Assembly (NCBI GenBank): GCA_903837445.1
Contig: CAILUR010000030.1
Span: 1-5,111 of the forward strand
Length of the DNA: 5,111 nucleotides
Direction of reading: 5' to 3'
From: an uncultured bacterium
Lineage (GTDB): Bacteria > Oederibacteriota > PGYV01 > CAILUR01
Position 1 is the stretch's first letter, and each line of letters opens with the position of its first letter. Shown here one piece after another: positions 1 to 5,111 of this stretch. Under the pieces are notes generated by a model that saw nothing but the letters and a program-made list of their open reading frames with translations, made no database searches and was not told where the DNA came from. Made by a program: the position numbers and the translations under genes.

Positions 1-24
1 CTATAATATTTATAAAAATAACTC

Positions 25-52
25 TTGCTAAATTAATTATTTTTTATATACT
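25..52 (+). promoter_or_regulatory. Candidate promoter of the AbrB-like gene
   Basis: A -35-like TTGCTA (25-30) and a -10-like TATACT (47-52) are separated by 16 bp. Each hexamer is close to the housekeeping consensus (two mismatches and one mismatch). Transcription would start near 59, leaving a short leader before the ribosome binding site at 89. The -10 box lies inside the repeat cluster at 48-80, so a protein bound there would block it. The surrounding sequence is very A/T-rich, so chance matches are easy and this is only a candidate. Confidence 0.5.
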
Positions 53-80
53 GTAATACAGTAATACGGTTTTACAGTAT
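48..80. promoter_or_regulatory. Inverted/direct repeat cluster, likely operator
   Basis: A perfect 9-bp inverted repeat is formed by ATACTGTAA (48-56) and TTACAGTAT (72-80). Inside it, an 8-bp near-tandem repeat, GTAATACA (53-60) and GTAATACG (61-68), adds a third TACAGTA copy at 57-63, which matches 73-79 exactly. The cluster overlaps the predicted -10 box and start site, and lies just upstream of a gene for an AbrB-fold DNA-binding protein. AbrB/MazE-type proteins commonly repress their own promoters, so autoregulation is the simplest reading. The repeats are seen directly; their function is inferred. Confidence 0.6.
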
Positions 81-99
81 TAAATTTCAGGAGGCAAGG

Positions 100-309
100 A
101 TGGGAAACATAATACCAATTGGAAAGAGAGGAGTGGTGTATATGCCTAAAAAAGTATTGAAGAAGTATGAACTTTCAGAAGGGGACTATGTCGAAATAAG
201 CGAAACGGAAAAAGGGATTCTTTTAAAACCCAAAGCTGTAGTGGATAAAGAATATGCTTGGTTTTTTAAGAAAACAAAAAAACTCTCACACAGACCAGCC
301 ACTATATAA
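100..309 (+). CDS. AbrB/SpoVT-MazE-type DNA-binding protein, orphan
   Basis: The 69-residue protein carries the swapped-hairpin SpoVT-AbrB fold. Residues 4-18 (IIPIGKRGVVYMPKK) match the family's pattern of a strand, a glycine turn and a proline before the helix. SEGDYVEI (26-33) is the typical GD turn, and ETEKGILLKPK (35-45) is the last strand pair. Such proteins bind DNA as dimers, either as transition-state regulators or as antitoxins that also repress their own operon. The segment DKEYAWFF (49-56) recalls the toxin-binding tail of MazE-like antitoxins, which usually runs longer; here the protein ends after 14 more basic residues. No PIN or MazF toxin gene follows. The start at 100 is supported by AGGAGG at 89-94, five bases upstream. 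The repeat cluster at 48-80 suggests self-repression. It could be a solitary regulator, or the remnant of a toxin-antitoxin pair. Confidence 0.85.
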   Translation: MGNIIPIGKRGVVYMPKKVLKKYELSEGDYVEISETEKGILLKPKAVVDKEYAWFFKKTKKLSHRPATI

Positions 310-318
310 TAGTGGTTG
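296..318 (+). repeat. Stem-loop across the stop codon of the AbrB-like gene
   Basis: CCACTAT (299-305) and ATAGTGG (309-315) are perfect complements around a 3-base loop. One G-U and two further pairs extend the stem to 10 bp (296-298 with 316-318). The stop codon TAA (307-309) sits in the loop and the first base of the 3' arm. No T-run follows, so it does not look like an intrinsic terminator. It could protect the 3' end of the short mRNA or be a remnant of sequence rearrangement. The pairing is visible; a function is not. Confidence 0.5.
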
Positions 319-358
319 TGGAGTACTGGGTATAAAAGGGGTTAAACTCTTATTTTAA

Positions 359-387
359 TTGACTTTTTGAATGAAAATTGGTAATAT
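359..387 (+). promoter_or_regulatory. Promoter of the infC-rpmI-rplT operon
   Basis: TTGACT (359-364) is one mismatch from the -35 consensus, and TAATAT (382-387) is a fair -10 box. The spacing is exactly 17 bp. Transcription would begin at about 393-396, so the transcript carries a leader of about 180 bases before infC. The position, just ahead of the structured leader RNA and after the AbrB-like gene, supports it as the main promoter of the translation operon. Confidence 0.65.
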
Positions 388-393
388 TTGTGA

Positions 394-511
394 GTAATAC
401 ATAGAAAGAAGAGGCTTTGAGCTTCTCACCTAAGCGGAATTAGCCGCCGGGGTTAATAACCGGTTTAACAAGTTACTTTAACGGCTATTACTTTTTATGA
501 GCCGTTTTTTT
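394..511 (+). ncRNA. Attenuator leader of infC operon, candidate L20 leader
   Basis: The leader can form a 7-bp hairpin (410-416 with 420-426, loop TTG), a GCGG/CCGC stem (434-437 with 444-447), a small GGTT/AACC hairpin (451-454 with 458-461) and then a terminator (480-511). TAGCCG (441-446) is a perfect complement of CGGCTA (482-487), which is the 5' arm of the terminator, so this pairing would be an antiterminator; it also competes with the GCGG/CCGC stem. In Bacillus subtilis, ribosomal protein L20 binds the infC leader and causes premature termination, and the Rfam L20 leader family (RF00558) describes such elements. The position directly before infC-rpmI-rplT fits this well. The structures were worked out by eye; L20 binding is inferred from the family. 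Confidence 0.75.
480..511 (+). terminator. Intrinsic terminator of the infC leader (attenuator)
   Basis: AACGGCT (480-486) pairs perfectly with AGCCGTT (500-506) around a 13-base loop and runs directly into seven T residues (505-511). This is a textbook intrinsic terminator, but it lies upstream of infC and downstream of the operon promoter, which marks it as a conditional attenuator. Its 5' arm can pair instead with 441-446. Confidence 0.85.
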
Positions 512-564
512 ATTTTATACAGGAATATGTAGCATTATATATGAAATAAGAGCAAAAACTTTAC

Positions 565-570
565 AGGAGG
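565..570 (+). promoter_or_regulatory. Ribosome binding site of infC, spacing bears on the start codon
   Basis: AGGAGG, continued by TG, complements the 3' end of 16S rRNA over eight bases. The ATG at 574 begins only three bases after AGGAGG, which is too close for efficient initiation. The in-frame ATT at 580 lies nine bases away, within the usual range. This favours ATT as the true start, as known for infC of Escherichia coli. Confidence 0.6.
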
Positions 571-573
571 TGG

Positions 574-1098
574 ATGACTATTTCATTTACGGAATTAAGA
601 ATTAACAGGCAGATTAGAACGGAAAAAATCAGGGTCATAGATGGGGAAGGTGTTTCACTTGGAATTTTGACAGTACCAGATGCTGTGAAAATCGCTGAAG
701 AACGGGGTATGGATTTAGTAGAAATAAGCCCAAATGCGTCCCCGCCAGTTTGCAAACTGCTGAACTATGGAAAGTTCAGATATGCGCAGGTAAAAAAAGA
801 CAAGGAAAATAAAAAGAAACAGCATGTGGTGGTGGTAAAAGAGATACAGGTCAGACCAGCCATAGGCAAGCACGATTTTGACATAAAACTTAATCACGCA
901 ATGGAGTTCCTTGATAAAGAATTTAAAGTTAAATTTGTCATCAGGTTCCGCGGCCGCGAAATGGATCAAAAATCGGTCAAAGGAAAGGAAATGACTCAAC
1001 ATATTCAAAAGACACTGATCGACAAAGGCGAACTTGAAGATAATGTTATCAATGAAGACAAAACAATGATATTTATCATAGCGCCAAAGAAAAAATAA
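574..1098 (+). CDS. infC: Translation initiation factor IF3
   Basis: IF3 binds the 30S subunit, keeps it apart from 50S, and checks the initiator tRNA and start codon. The 174-residue protein has the usual length and both domains: an N-terminal domain (about 8-75), a lysine-rich linker (KKDKENKKK, 74-82) and a C-terminal domain (about 88-172). The family signature KLLNYGKFRY is at 61-70, and the conserved MDLVEISPNASPPVCK precedes it. GKHDFDIKLNHA (98-109) and FRGREM (125-130) mark the C-domain's ribosome-binding surface. It is the first gene of infC-rpmI-rplT, preceded by a structured attenuator. The coordinates use ATG 574; a start at ATT 580 (172 residues) is better spaced from the ribosome binding site and would place the gene under IF3's own discrimination against AUU. 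No in-frame start lies upstream, because a stop occurs at 547. Confidence 0.98.
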   Translation: MTISFTELRINRQIRTEKIRVIDGEGVSLGILTVPDAVKIAEERGMDLVEISPNASPPVCKLLNYGKFRYAQVKKDKENKKKQHVVVVKEIQVRPAIGKHDFDIKLNHAMEFLDKEFKVKFVIRFRGREMDQKSVKGKEMTQHIQKTLIDKGELEDNVINEDKTMIFIIAPKKK

Positions 1099-1131
1099 AA
1101 GGGCCATGTTGCCCGCGAAACAGGAGGAAGT

Positions 1132-1326
1132 ATGTATAAGTTAAAGACAAATTCAGGAGCAAAAAAAAGGTTCAAAAGAACTGGTACTGGTAAAATCAAG
1201 TATAAAAGAAACAGCTTGAGACATCGGCTTCAGCAGGAGTCAAGCAAGGCGAAAAGACATAAAAGAGAAAAAGGATATGTCACCTCGGCAAACTTTAAGG
1301 CGATTGATAGAATTATAGCAAGATAA
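1132..1326 (+). CDS. rpmI: 50S ribosomal protein bL35
   Basis: The 64-residue, very basic protein has the normal bL35 length. The family signature LKTNSGAKKRFK spans residues 4-15 and is followed by the characteristic TGTGKIK (17-23) and LRHRL (29-33). bL35 is a late-assembling protein of the large subunit that sits inside 23S rRNA. The start is fixed by AGGAGG at 1122-1127, four bases upstream. A small GGGC/GCCC hairpin (1101-1104 with 1111-1114) lies in the 33-base gap after infC. Its place between infC and rplT is the conserved bacterial order. Confidence 0.97.
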   Translation: MYKLKTNSGAKKRFKRTGTGKIKYKRNSLRHRLQQESSKAKRHKREKGYVTSANFKAIDRIIAR

Positions 1327-1414
1327 AGGAAGAGAAAGACCGGAAAAGCACGATACCCGGAAACAACACGCGAAACCAGCACATTGCTGGGAGTATGCTT
1401 CAGGAGGTTTTTAA
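1327..1414 (+). promoter_or_regulatory. rpmI-rplT spacer with stem-loop before the rplT ribosome binding site
   Basis: The 88-base gap is long for this operon. It contains a perfect 6-bp stem-loop, CCAGCA (1376-1381) with TGCTGG (1385-1390) around CAT, ending 11 bases before the AGGAGG (1402-1407) of rplT. Two CCGG tetramers (1340-1343 and 1357-1360) could pair as an additional stem. In gamma-proteobacteria L20 also represses translation of this operon, so a second control point is possible, but nothing here proves it. The hairpin could instead guard the mRNA or be neutral. Confidence 0.4.
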
Positions 1415-1783
1415 ATGGCACGAGTAAAAGGCGGAGTTACAAAAAAAAGAAGACATAAAAAGTTTTTAAAACTCGCAAAAGGGTTCTACGGAAGAAAAAA
1501 GAATACCATAAAAAGAGCGACAGAACAGGTTATGAAAGGTATGAAAGCAGCCTACATAGGCCGCAAACAAAAGAAGCGCGATTTCAGAAGGTTGTGGATT
1601 GCCAGAATAAACGCTGCCTGCAGAATGAACGGAATAACCTATTCGAGATTTATGGATGGCATGAATAAAGCTGGTATAGATTTAAACCGGAAACAACTCT
1701 CTGAGTTGGCAATAAGTGATCCAGCGGCATTTTTGAAACTTGTAGAAACTGCCAAAGCAAAAGTTTTAGTGGCGACTAACTGA
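1415..1783 (+). CDS. rplT: 50S ribosomal protein bL20
   Basis: bL20 binds 23S rRNA early in large-subunit assembly, and in several bacteria also represses its own operon. The 122-residue protein shows the full family pattern: a basic, extended N-terminal tail beginning MARVKGGVTKKRRHKKFLKLAKG, then YGRKKN (25-30), and the conserved core RDFRRLWIARINAACR (55-70), followed by GITYSRFM (73-80) and NRKQLSELA (91-99) in the globular C-terminal domain. The start at 1415 is supported by AGGAGG at 1402-1407 with an ideal 7-base spacing. It is the last gene of the operon, followed by a terminator 11 bases after the stop codon. Its product is the presumed effector of the leader at 394-511. Confidence 0.98.
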   Translation: MARVKGGVTKKRRHKKFLKLAKGFYGRKKNTIKRATEQVMKGMKAAYIGRKQKKRDFRRLWIARINAACRMNGITYSRFMDGMNKAGIDLNRKQLSELAISDPAAFLKLVETAKAKVLVATN

Positions 1784-1793
1784 GTAGAGAAGT

Positions 1794-1820
1794 GAACTCG
1801 GAGCGAGTCCTTTTTATTTT
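1794..1820 (+). terminator. Intrinsic terminator of the infC-rpmI-rplT operon
   Basis: ACTCG (1796-1800) pairs with CGAGT (1804-1808) around a GAG loop. An outer G-C pair (1794 with 1810) lies beyond one mismatch, and the stem is followed by TTTTTATTTT (1811-1820). The stem is short but sits directly after rplT and ends the operon. Confidence 0.75.
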
Positions 1821-1829
1821 ATTGTGAGT

Positions 1830-1856
1830 TTGACTTGTATAGGCCCCGAGAATAAT
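1830..1856 (+). promoter_or_regulatory. Weak possible promoter of the membrane glycosyltransferase genes
   Basis: TTGACT (1830-1835) is a good -35 box. AATAAT (1851-1856) is one mismatch from the -10 consensus, but the spacing is only 15 bp; the 17-bp alternative, TAATTT (1853-1858), matches poorly. A promoter is expected here because the previous operon ends in a terminator, but the sequence support is modest. The -10 lies in the middle of the palindrome at 1844-1864. Confidence 0.3.
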
Positions 1857-1864
1857 TTTCGGGG
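1844..1864. repeat. 9-bp palindrome in the spacer before the membrane genes
   Basis: CCCCGAGAA (1844-1852) pairs with TTTTCGGGG (1856-1864) around TAA, with only one G-T pair. As RNA it would be a stable hairpin, but no T-run follows on either strand, so it is not an evident terminator. As DNA it could be a binding site over the weak promoter. Both readings are inference. Confidence 0.5.
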
Positions 1865-1906
1865 AACGACTGAAAACAAGAAAAAAGAGCTCCGGGAGAT
1901 AAATTG

Positions 1907-4021
1907 ATGCAGAAAAACGCTGGCAAATATATAGCCATATTTTCGGCGGCAATTGCGCTTGTATTTTTTATTTCGATGTTTTTGTTCAGCGGTTTGCATC
2001 TCTCAGCGCCGTTGGATGATGCTTTTATATATATGCAATATGCGAAAAACACAGCCGCAGGACACTTCCTTGAATATGTACGGGGAGAAGGCTATTCCTC
2101 AGGGGCAACAGGTTTCTTGTATGTGTTACTTCTCGCTCCTCTCACGCTAATATTTAAAGGCGCCTTTCTGGTAATCCCCATATATTTTCTAAGTGCATTT
2201 TTTCTTTTTATAACTACGCTATATATTTTTAAAATCCTAAAACAACTTATAAAAGACGAGAAATTTGCTTTGTTTGGCGCCTTTTTGTTTGCTACAAATG
2301 GAAGTCTTTTGTGGGGTTATTTTTCGGGAATGGAAATAGGACTTTTTTCTTGTCTAATAGTTTTGTCCCTGTATTATGTTTTTTTCTCCGAAAAACTGTG
2401 GTTGAAATTGATATGCCTATCTTTATTAGCGCTGTCAAGACCAGAGGGGTTTATTCTCACTGTTTTGCTGGCGGGTTTGAAAGGGCTTGAAGTGGCGCTT
2501 AATATAGGAAAAAAATCCGAGAAAAAAAATGATTATCTCTGGGTATATTTACTGGCGGTGGTGGCAGGTTTTTCTTATTTTATAATGAACAAAATTTTTA
2601 CAGGCGACTTTATGCCAGACTCCATGAGGTCAAAATCAAACTTCTCTTTGCTATATTTTTATTATCCGGATATAATAAAACAGGGGCTCGCAGATTATCT
2701 CGAAATACTCAAAAAGATTTTTAATGGAAATTTAGAATATTTCTTTTTTCATTATATGTTTTTGTTTTTTTGTATGGGGGCACTTCCTGGGGCGTGGAAC
2801 GAACTGCAACAGAAAAAAATCGGAATATATATACTTGCTTTCTTTTGGTTTTTTATAGGGCTTATGTCCACAGTTTTTTCCAGTTTTGCCGGAGTGCACA
2901 ATTACAGGTATGCCATGCCTTTTATGACAGTGTTTGTTATATTTGCGGTTATAGGCATATATCAGGTCTTCACTGCGTTTGTCCCAGATAAACAGCTTGT
3001 AAAAAAACGAGCTTTTTCGGCACTGGTTATTTTACTTTTGTCTTTCAATGCTTTTAGTATTGTGGCAAATGTAATAAATTTTGGGCTGGATTGCAAGGAT
3101 ATATATGGGCAGTCCATAACCGCAGGAAAGTGGATAAAACAAAATATTCCGGCGGATAAGACAATAGCACTTAACGATGCTGGCGCTATTGCTTATTTTT
3201 CTGATGCTAAAATTTACGATCTTGTTGGACTGGTAACTAATGGGCAGGCGGCGTGTTTTAGGAGCGGCAATGGTAGTGTCTATGAGGAAATAGAAAGAAA
3301 AAAACCGGACTATTATATGATTCACCTCGGTTGGTTCAATTATGAGGGGTATGATGAACCCTGTAATGAATGCTGTGTGCAGGGGTGTGAGAGTAAAGAG
3401 AATCTTTGTTATTATAAATATAATCTGCTACAACCCAGACTTGCCGAATTTAATCTTAAACGGCCGCCTGCCTACTATATCATAGGGTCTCCTGAAATAT
3501 GTGCTCCAGCTGATCAGTCAATGTTTAAAAGCGGAGATATGATGAAAATAGACCACTCTGAGAATGGAAAGTACGAGCAAAAAGATAAGATAGATGTGGC
3601 GGATTTGCGTGAAGAAAAAGCGCATGCGTATAAAATTTGGTCACAGGGTCCACCTGATATACCAGGTAGTTTACTTAAACAGACCTCTTATCTGGGGCTA
3701 CCAAATGTAAAAGTGCTAGATGGCGGCAGAGTAACTATGGGAGGGGAAAGTTTTACTGTAGAAAACCTTACTCCAGGGAAAGCGCTTAAGATTGTGAGGA
3801 GAACCTATTCCACCCCACACAATGTTATAGATGTATTTGTTGACGGCAAAAAGGCGGGAACTTGGGAAACCTCAAAACACTGTGCCTTTACCGAGCAGGA
3901 GTTTGTGGTAACTGGAGAAAAAATTACTTCGGACAAAGCTATGGTTCGGCTTGAAATAAAATCAAAAACGAATTATAATATTTTTTATTATTGGTTTCTT
4001 GAAGAAAAAGGAGATAACTAA
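1907..4021 (+). CDS. GT-C membrane glycosyltransferase, GT39/PMT-like
   Basis: The 704-residue polytopic protein has about ten or eleven membrane segments in residues 8-392, then an extracytoplasmic region of about 310 residues. The first outer loop carries APLDDAFIYMQYAKN (34-48), the paired aspartates (D37, D38) typical of GT-C enzymes that use a polyprenyl-phosphate sugar outside the membrane. Further family-like marks are SGME (140-143), SRPEG (177-181), TGDFMPDS (232-239) and HNYRYAMPF (331-339). The soluble part has a segment like those in related proteins, AGKWIKQNIPADKTIALNDAGAIAYFSDAKIYDLVGL (406-442), a cysteine cluster (486-501), and a probable beta-sandwich at the end (about 606-704). 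Acceptor and sugar cannot be told. ATG 1907 is chosen over TTG 1904 because it is eight bases from GGGAG (1894-1898). The next gene overlaps its stop codon by one base. Confidence 0.8.
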   Translation: MQKNAGKYIAIFSAAIALVFFISMFLFSGLHLSAPLDDAFIYMQYAKNTAAGHFLEYVRGEGYSSGATGFLYVLLLAPLTLIFKGAFLVIPIYFLSAFFLFITTLYIFKILKQLIKDEKFALFGAFLFATNGSLLWGYFSGMEIGLFSCLIVLSLYYVFFSEKLWLKLICLSLLALSRPEGFILTVLLAGLKGLEVALNIGKKSEKKNDYLWVYLLAVVAGFSYFIMNKIFTGDFMPDSMRSKSNFSLLYFYYPDIIKQGLADYLEILKKIFNGNLEYFFFHYMFLFFCMGALPGAWNELQQKKIGIYILAFFWFFIGLMSTVFSSFAGVHNYRYAMPFMTVFVIFAVIGIYQVFTAFVPDKQLVKKRAFSALVILLLSFNAFSIVANVINFGLDCKDIYGQSITAGKWIKQNIPADKTIALNDAGAIAYFSDAKIYDLVGLVTNGQAACFRSGNGSVYEEIERKKPDYYMIHLGWFNYEGYDEPCNECCVQGCESKENLCYYKYNLLQPRLAEFNLKRPPAYYIIGSPEICAPADQSMFKSGDMMKIDHSENGKYEQKDKIDVADLREEKAHAYKIWSQGPPDIPGSLLKQTSYLGLPNVKVLDGGRVTMGGESFTVENLTPGKALKIVRRTYSTPHNVIDVFVDGKKAGTWETSKHCAFTEQEFVVTGEKITSDKAMVRLEIKSKTNYNIFYYWFLEEKGDN

Positions 4022-5111
4022 TGGAAAAAAATAAAGGAATTTTTGAAGCCACTCCTGTGTTTAAAATTTTTATGACAGCCCTGCTTGTGACCTTTGTGGC
4101 TGCCGCATTTTCAGCTTTTTATAATAATTATTCACCAGCCTTTAACAATTCTTTTTCATATCAGACCTTTGACAGGGCAGCCACTATCGCAAATGCTAAC
4201 TTTATGAGTACTGGAGGGAATGCCTCTGCAATAAAAGAAGTAGGCGGGATTTTATATACTTATCTGCTCGCAGGTATTTATAAAATTGCTGGTGCTGGTG
4301 TTATCGTGGCGATAGTTTATTTATTAGCTTTGGCAGCTTTCTTTTTTACTCTGCTCATGTTTTATAAACTGGGAAAGGCCATTTTGGGCGAGGCATATGC
4401 TTTTTTAGCGGTGGTGGTGTTCGCGGTATCAACTCCAGTAGTGCTCGCGGCAACGGGGGGCACGGAAGTATGGCTTACTATGTTGCTGTTCTCACTAAAT
4501 ATTTATTTTCTATATTTTGAAGTGGAGAAAAACCAATATAAAGGTGCTTTAATAACTTCTGGAATAATGTGTTTGAACGGTTATTTTGGAATTGTTTTTG
4601 GAGGGGTTTCGATAGTTTATACAATTTTGCAAATGAATTCGAAAATAATAAAAAAGTATTATTTAGAAACTATGGGATGGACTGCTGCAGTTCTGGGACT
4701 TATGTGCGCGGCTCTTTTTGTTTATATTTTTATGGGAAATTTCACCCCGGAAACTTTTGACGCGAGTGCGATTTTTAGAAACACTACTTTTTATGTGGAT
4801 TCCTTTTTCAAAGACGGGTTCTTATGGTCGAAGTTATTTCCTCCTTTTTTTACTTTATTTTTTTATTTCAGTTTATTTATTTATTTTGCGAGTGACCTTA
4901 AAGCACGCAAGTTAGGAATAAGTTTTTATTTTGTTTTGTTGACTTTGGTAGCGCTCCTTGCAGAAGTTTTTGCAATGTTTTCGCCAAATGCCAATACAAT
5001 ATATTTTTTAACCCCATTTTATTTTGTCCTTGTCCTATTAGCTTGTAAAGGAATAATACAACTTTCTGAAATGATGGGTAAGGGAAAAACTGGAGCCTTG
5101 TCCGCCAAAAC
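4021..5111 (+). CDS. GT-C-like membrane protein, probably inactive paralogue, 3' end cut by the window
   Basis: The frame is open from ATG 4021 to the window end (363 full codons). AAGGAG at 4008-4013 gives 7-base spacing, and the ATG shares its A with the preceding TAA, so translation is probably coupled. The product is hydrophobic, with a membrane segment at about 14-33 and roughly eight more. It follows the upstream protein in layout: GGTEVWLTMLLFSLNIYFLYF (146-166) corresponds to SGMEIGLFSCLIVLSLYYVFF, MGNFTPET (238-245) to TGDFMPDS, and TIYFLTPF (326-333) to NYRYAMPF. Where the first has DD, this one has SFSYQTF (44-50), and RPEG is replaced by NGYFG (186-190). I infer a GT-C-fold paralogue without catalytic aspartates, perhaps a partner subunit. 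The alignment was done by eye and the C-terminal part is missing, so function stays open. Confidence 0.75.
   Translation, partial: MEKNKGIFEATPVFKIFMTALLVTFVAAAFSAFYNNYSPAFNNSFSYQTFDRAATIANANFMSTGGNASAIKEVGGILYTYLLAGIYKIAGAGVIVAIVYLLALAAFFFTLLMFYKLGKAILGEAYAFLAVVVFAVSTPVVLAATGGTEVWLTMLLFSLNIYFLYFEVEKNQYKGALITSGIMCLNGYFGIVFGGVSIVYTILQMNSKIIKKYYLETMGWTAAVLGLMCAALFVYIFMGNFTPETFDASAIFRNTTFYVDSFFKDGFLWSKLFPPFFTLFFYFSLFIYFASDLKARKLGISFYFVLLTLVALLAEVFAMFSPNANTIYFLTPFYFVLVLLACKGIIQLSEMMGKGKTGALSAK

Noticed and set aside
2..7. Perfect TATAAT at the window edge
   Set aside because: Its -35 partner would lie outside the window, and A/T-rich sequence gives such matches by chance, so it cannot be judged.
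262..350. Frameshift in the AbrB-like gene hiding a longer antitoxin tail
   Set aside because: I translated both other frames from the A-rich stretch onward. Neither gives the acidic WQ..E.EAD-type tail of MazE-like antitoxins, so there is no support for a simple frameshift.
310..400. A toxin gene after the AbrB-like protein
   Set aside because: No frame of useful length with a ribosome binding site exists before infC, and the region is explained by a promoter and a leader RNA.
946..960. G/C-rich palindrome within infC containing overlapping SacII- and NotI-type sites
   Set aside because: It encodes the conserved FRGRE segment of IF3, and codon choice around two arginines and a glycine explains it.
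561..1199. Three long open frames on the minus strand opposite infC and the start of rpmI (561-755, 715-1107, 1005-1199)
   Set aside because: They are antisense to clearly recognised genes, lack ribosome binding sites, and give phenylalanine- and leucine-rich products with no family resemblance, as expected from the complement of lysine-rich genes.
1814..2052. Two minus-strand open frames across the spacer and the start of the glycosyltransferase
   Set aside because: They overlap each other and a well-supported membrane gene, have no ribosome binding site, and the products show no recognisable pattern.
4569..4915. Two plus-strand open frames (4569-4760 and 4718-4915) in another frame
   Set aside because: Both are shadows of the long frame that is open from 4021 to the window end and has a ribosome binding site and a coherent membrane-protein pattern.

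Overview
The window is bacterial, low in G+C (many A/T-rich stretches, codons ending mostly in A or T), and every complete gene lies on the + strand. Strong AGGAGG ribosome binding sites precede four of the six genes. The attenuator-type leader in front of infC resembles those known from Firmicutes. Other low-GC lineages are possible (Elusimicrobiota is one), and nothing in the window fixes the phylum.

Layout. (1) Positions 1-309 hold a small AbrB/SpoVT-MazE-like DNA-binding protein. It has its own promoter, and a set of nested repeats lies over the -10 box, which looks like an autoregulatory operator. No toxin gene follows it. (2) Positions 310-573 have no gene. They hold a good sigma-A-type promoter and a structured RNA leader ending in an intrinsic terminator, with a competing antiterminator pairing: a candidate ribosomal protein L20 leader. 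(3) Positions 574-1783 are the classic translation operon infC-rpmI-rplT (IF3, bL35, bL20), closed by an intrinsic terminator at about 1794-1820. (4) Positions 1821-1906 are a short spacer with a 9-bp perfect or near-perfect palindrome and a weak possible promoter. (5) Positions 1907-5111 are two overlapping genes for large multi-pass membrane proteins. The first is a GT-C-type (GT39/PMT-like) glycosyltransferase with a long extracytoplasmic C-terminal region. The second starts on the last base of the first one's stop codon, runs off the window end, and looks like a paralogue that has lost the catalytic aspartates.

How the parts work together. L20, made by the last gene of the infC operon, probably feeds back on the leader at about 394-511 to stop transcription when free L20 is in excess. 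This follows from how the family behaves in Bacillus subtilis and was not shown here. The two membrane proteins form a separate translationally coupled unit, probably for transfer of a lipid-linked sugar at the outer face of the cytoplasmic membrane. No mobile element, CRISPR array, tRNA or rRNA is visible. The most unusual items are the paired active/degenerate GT-C proteins, a cysteine cluster in the first of them, and evidence that infC may start at AUU.
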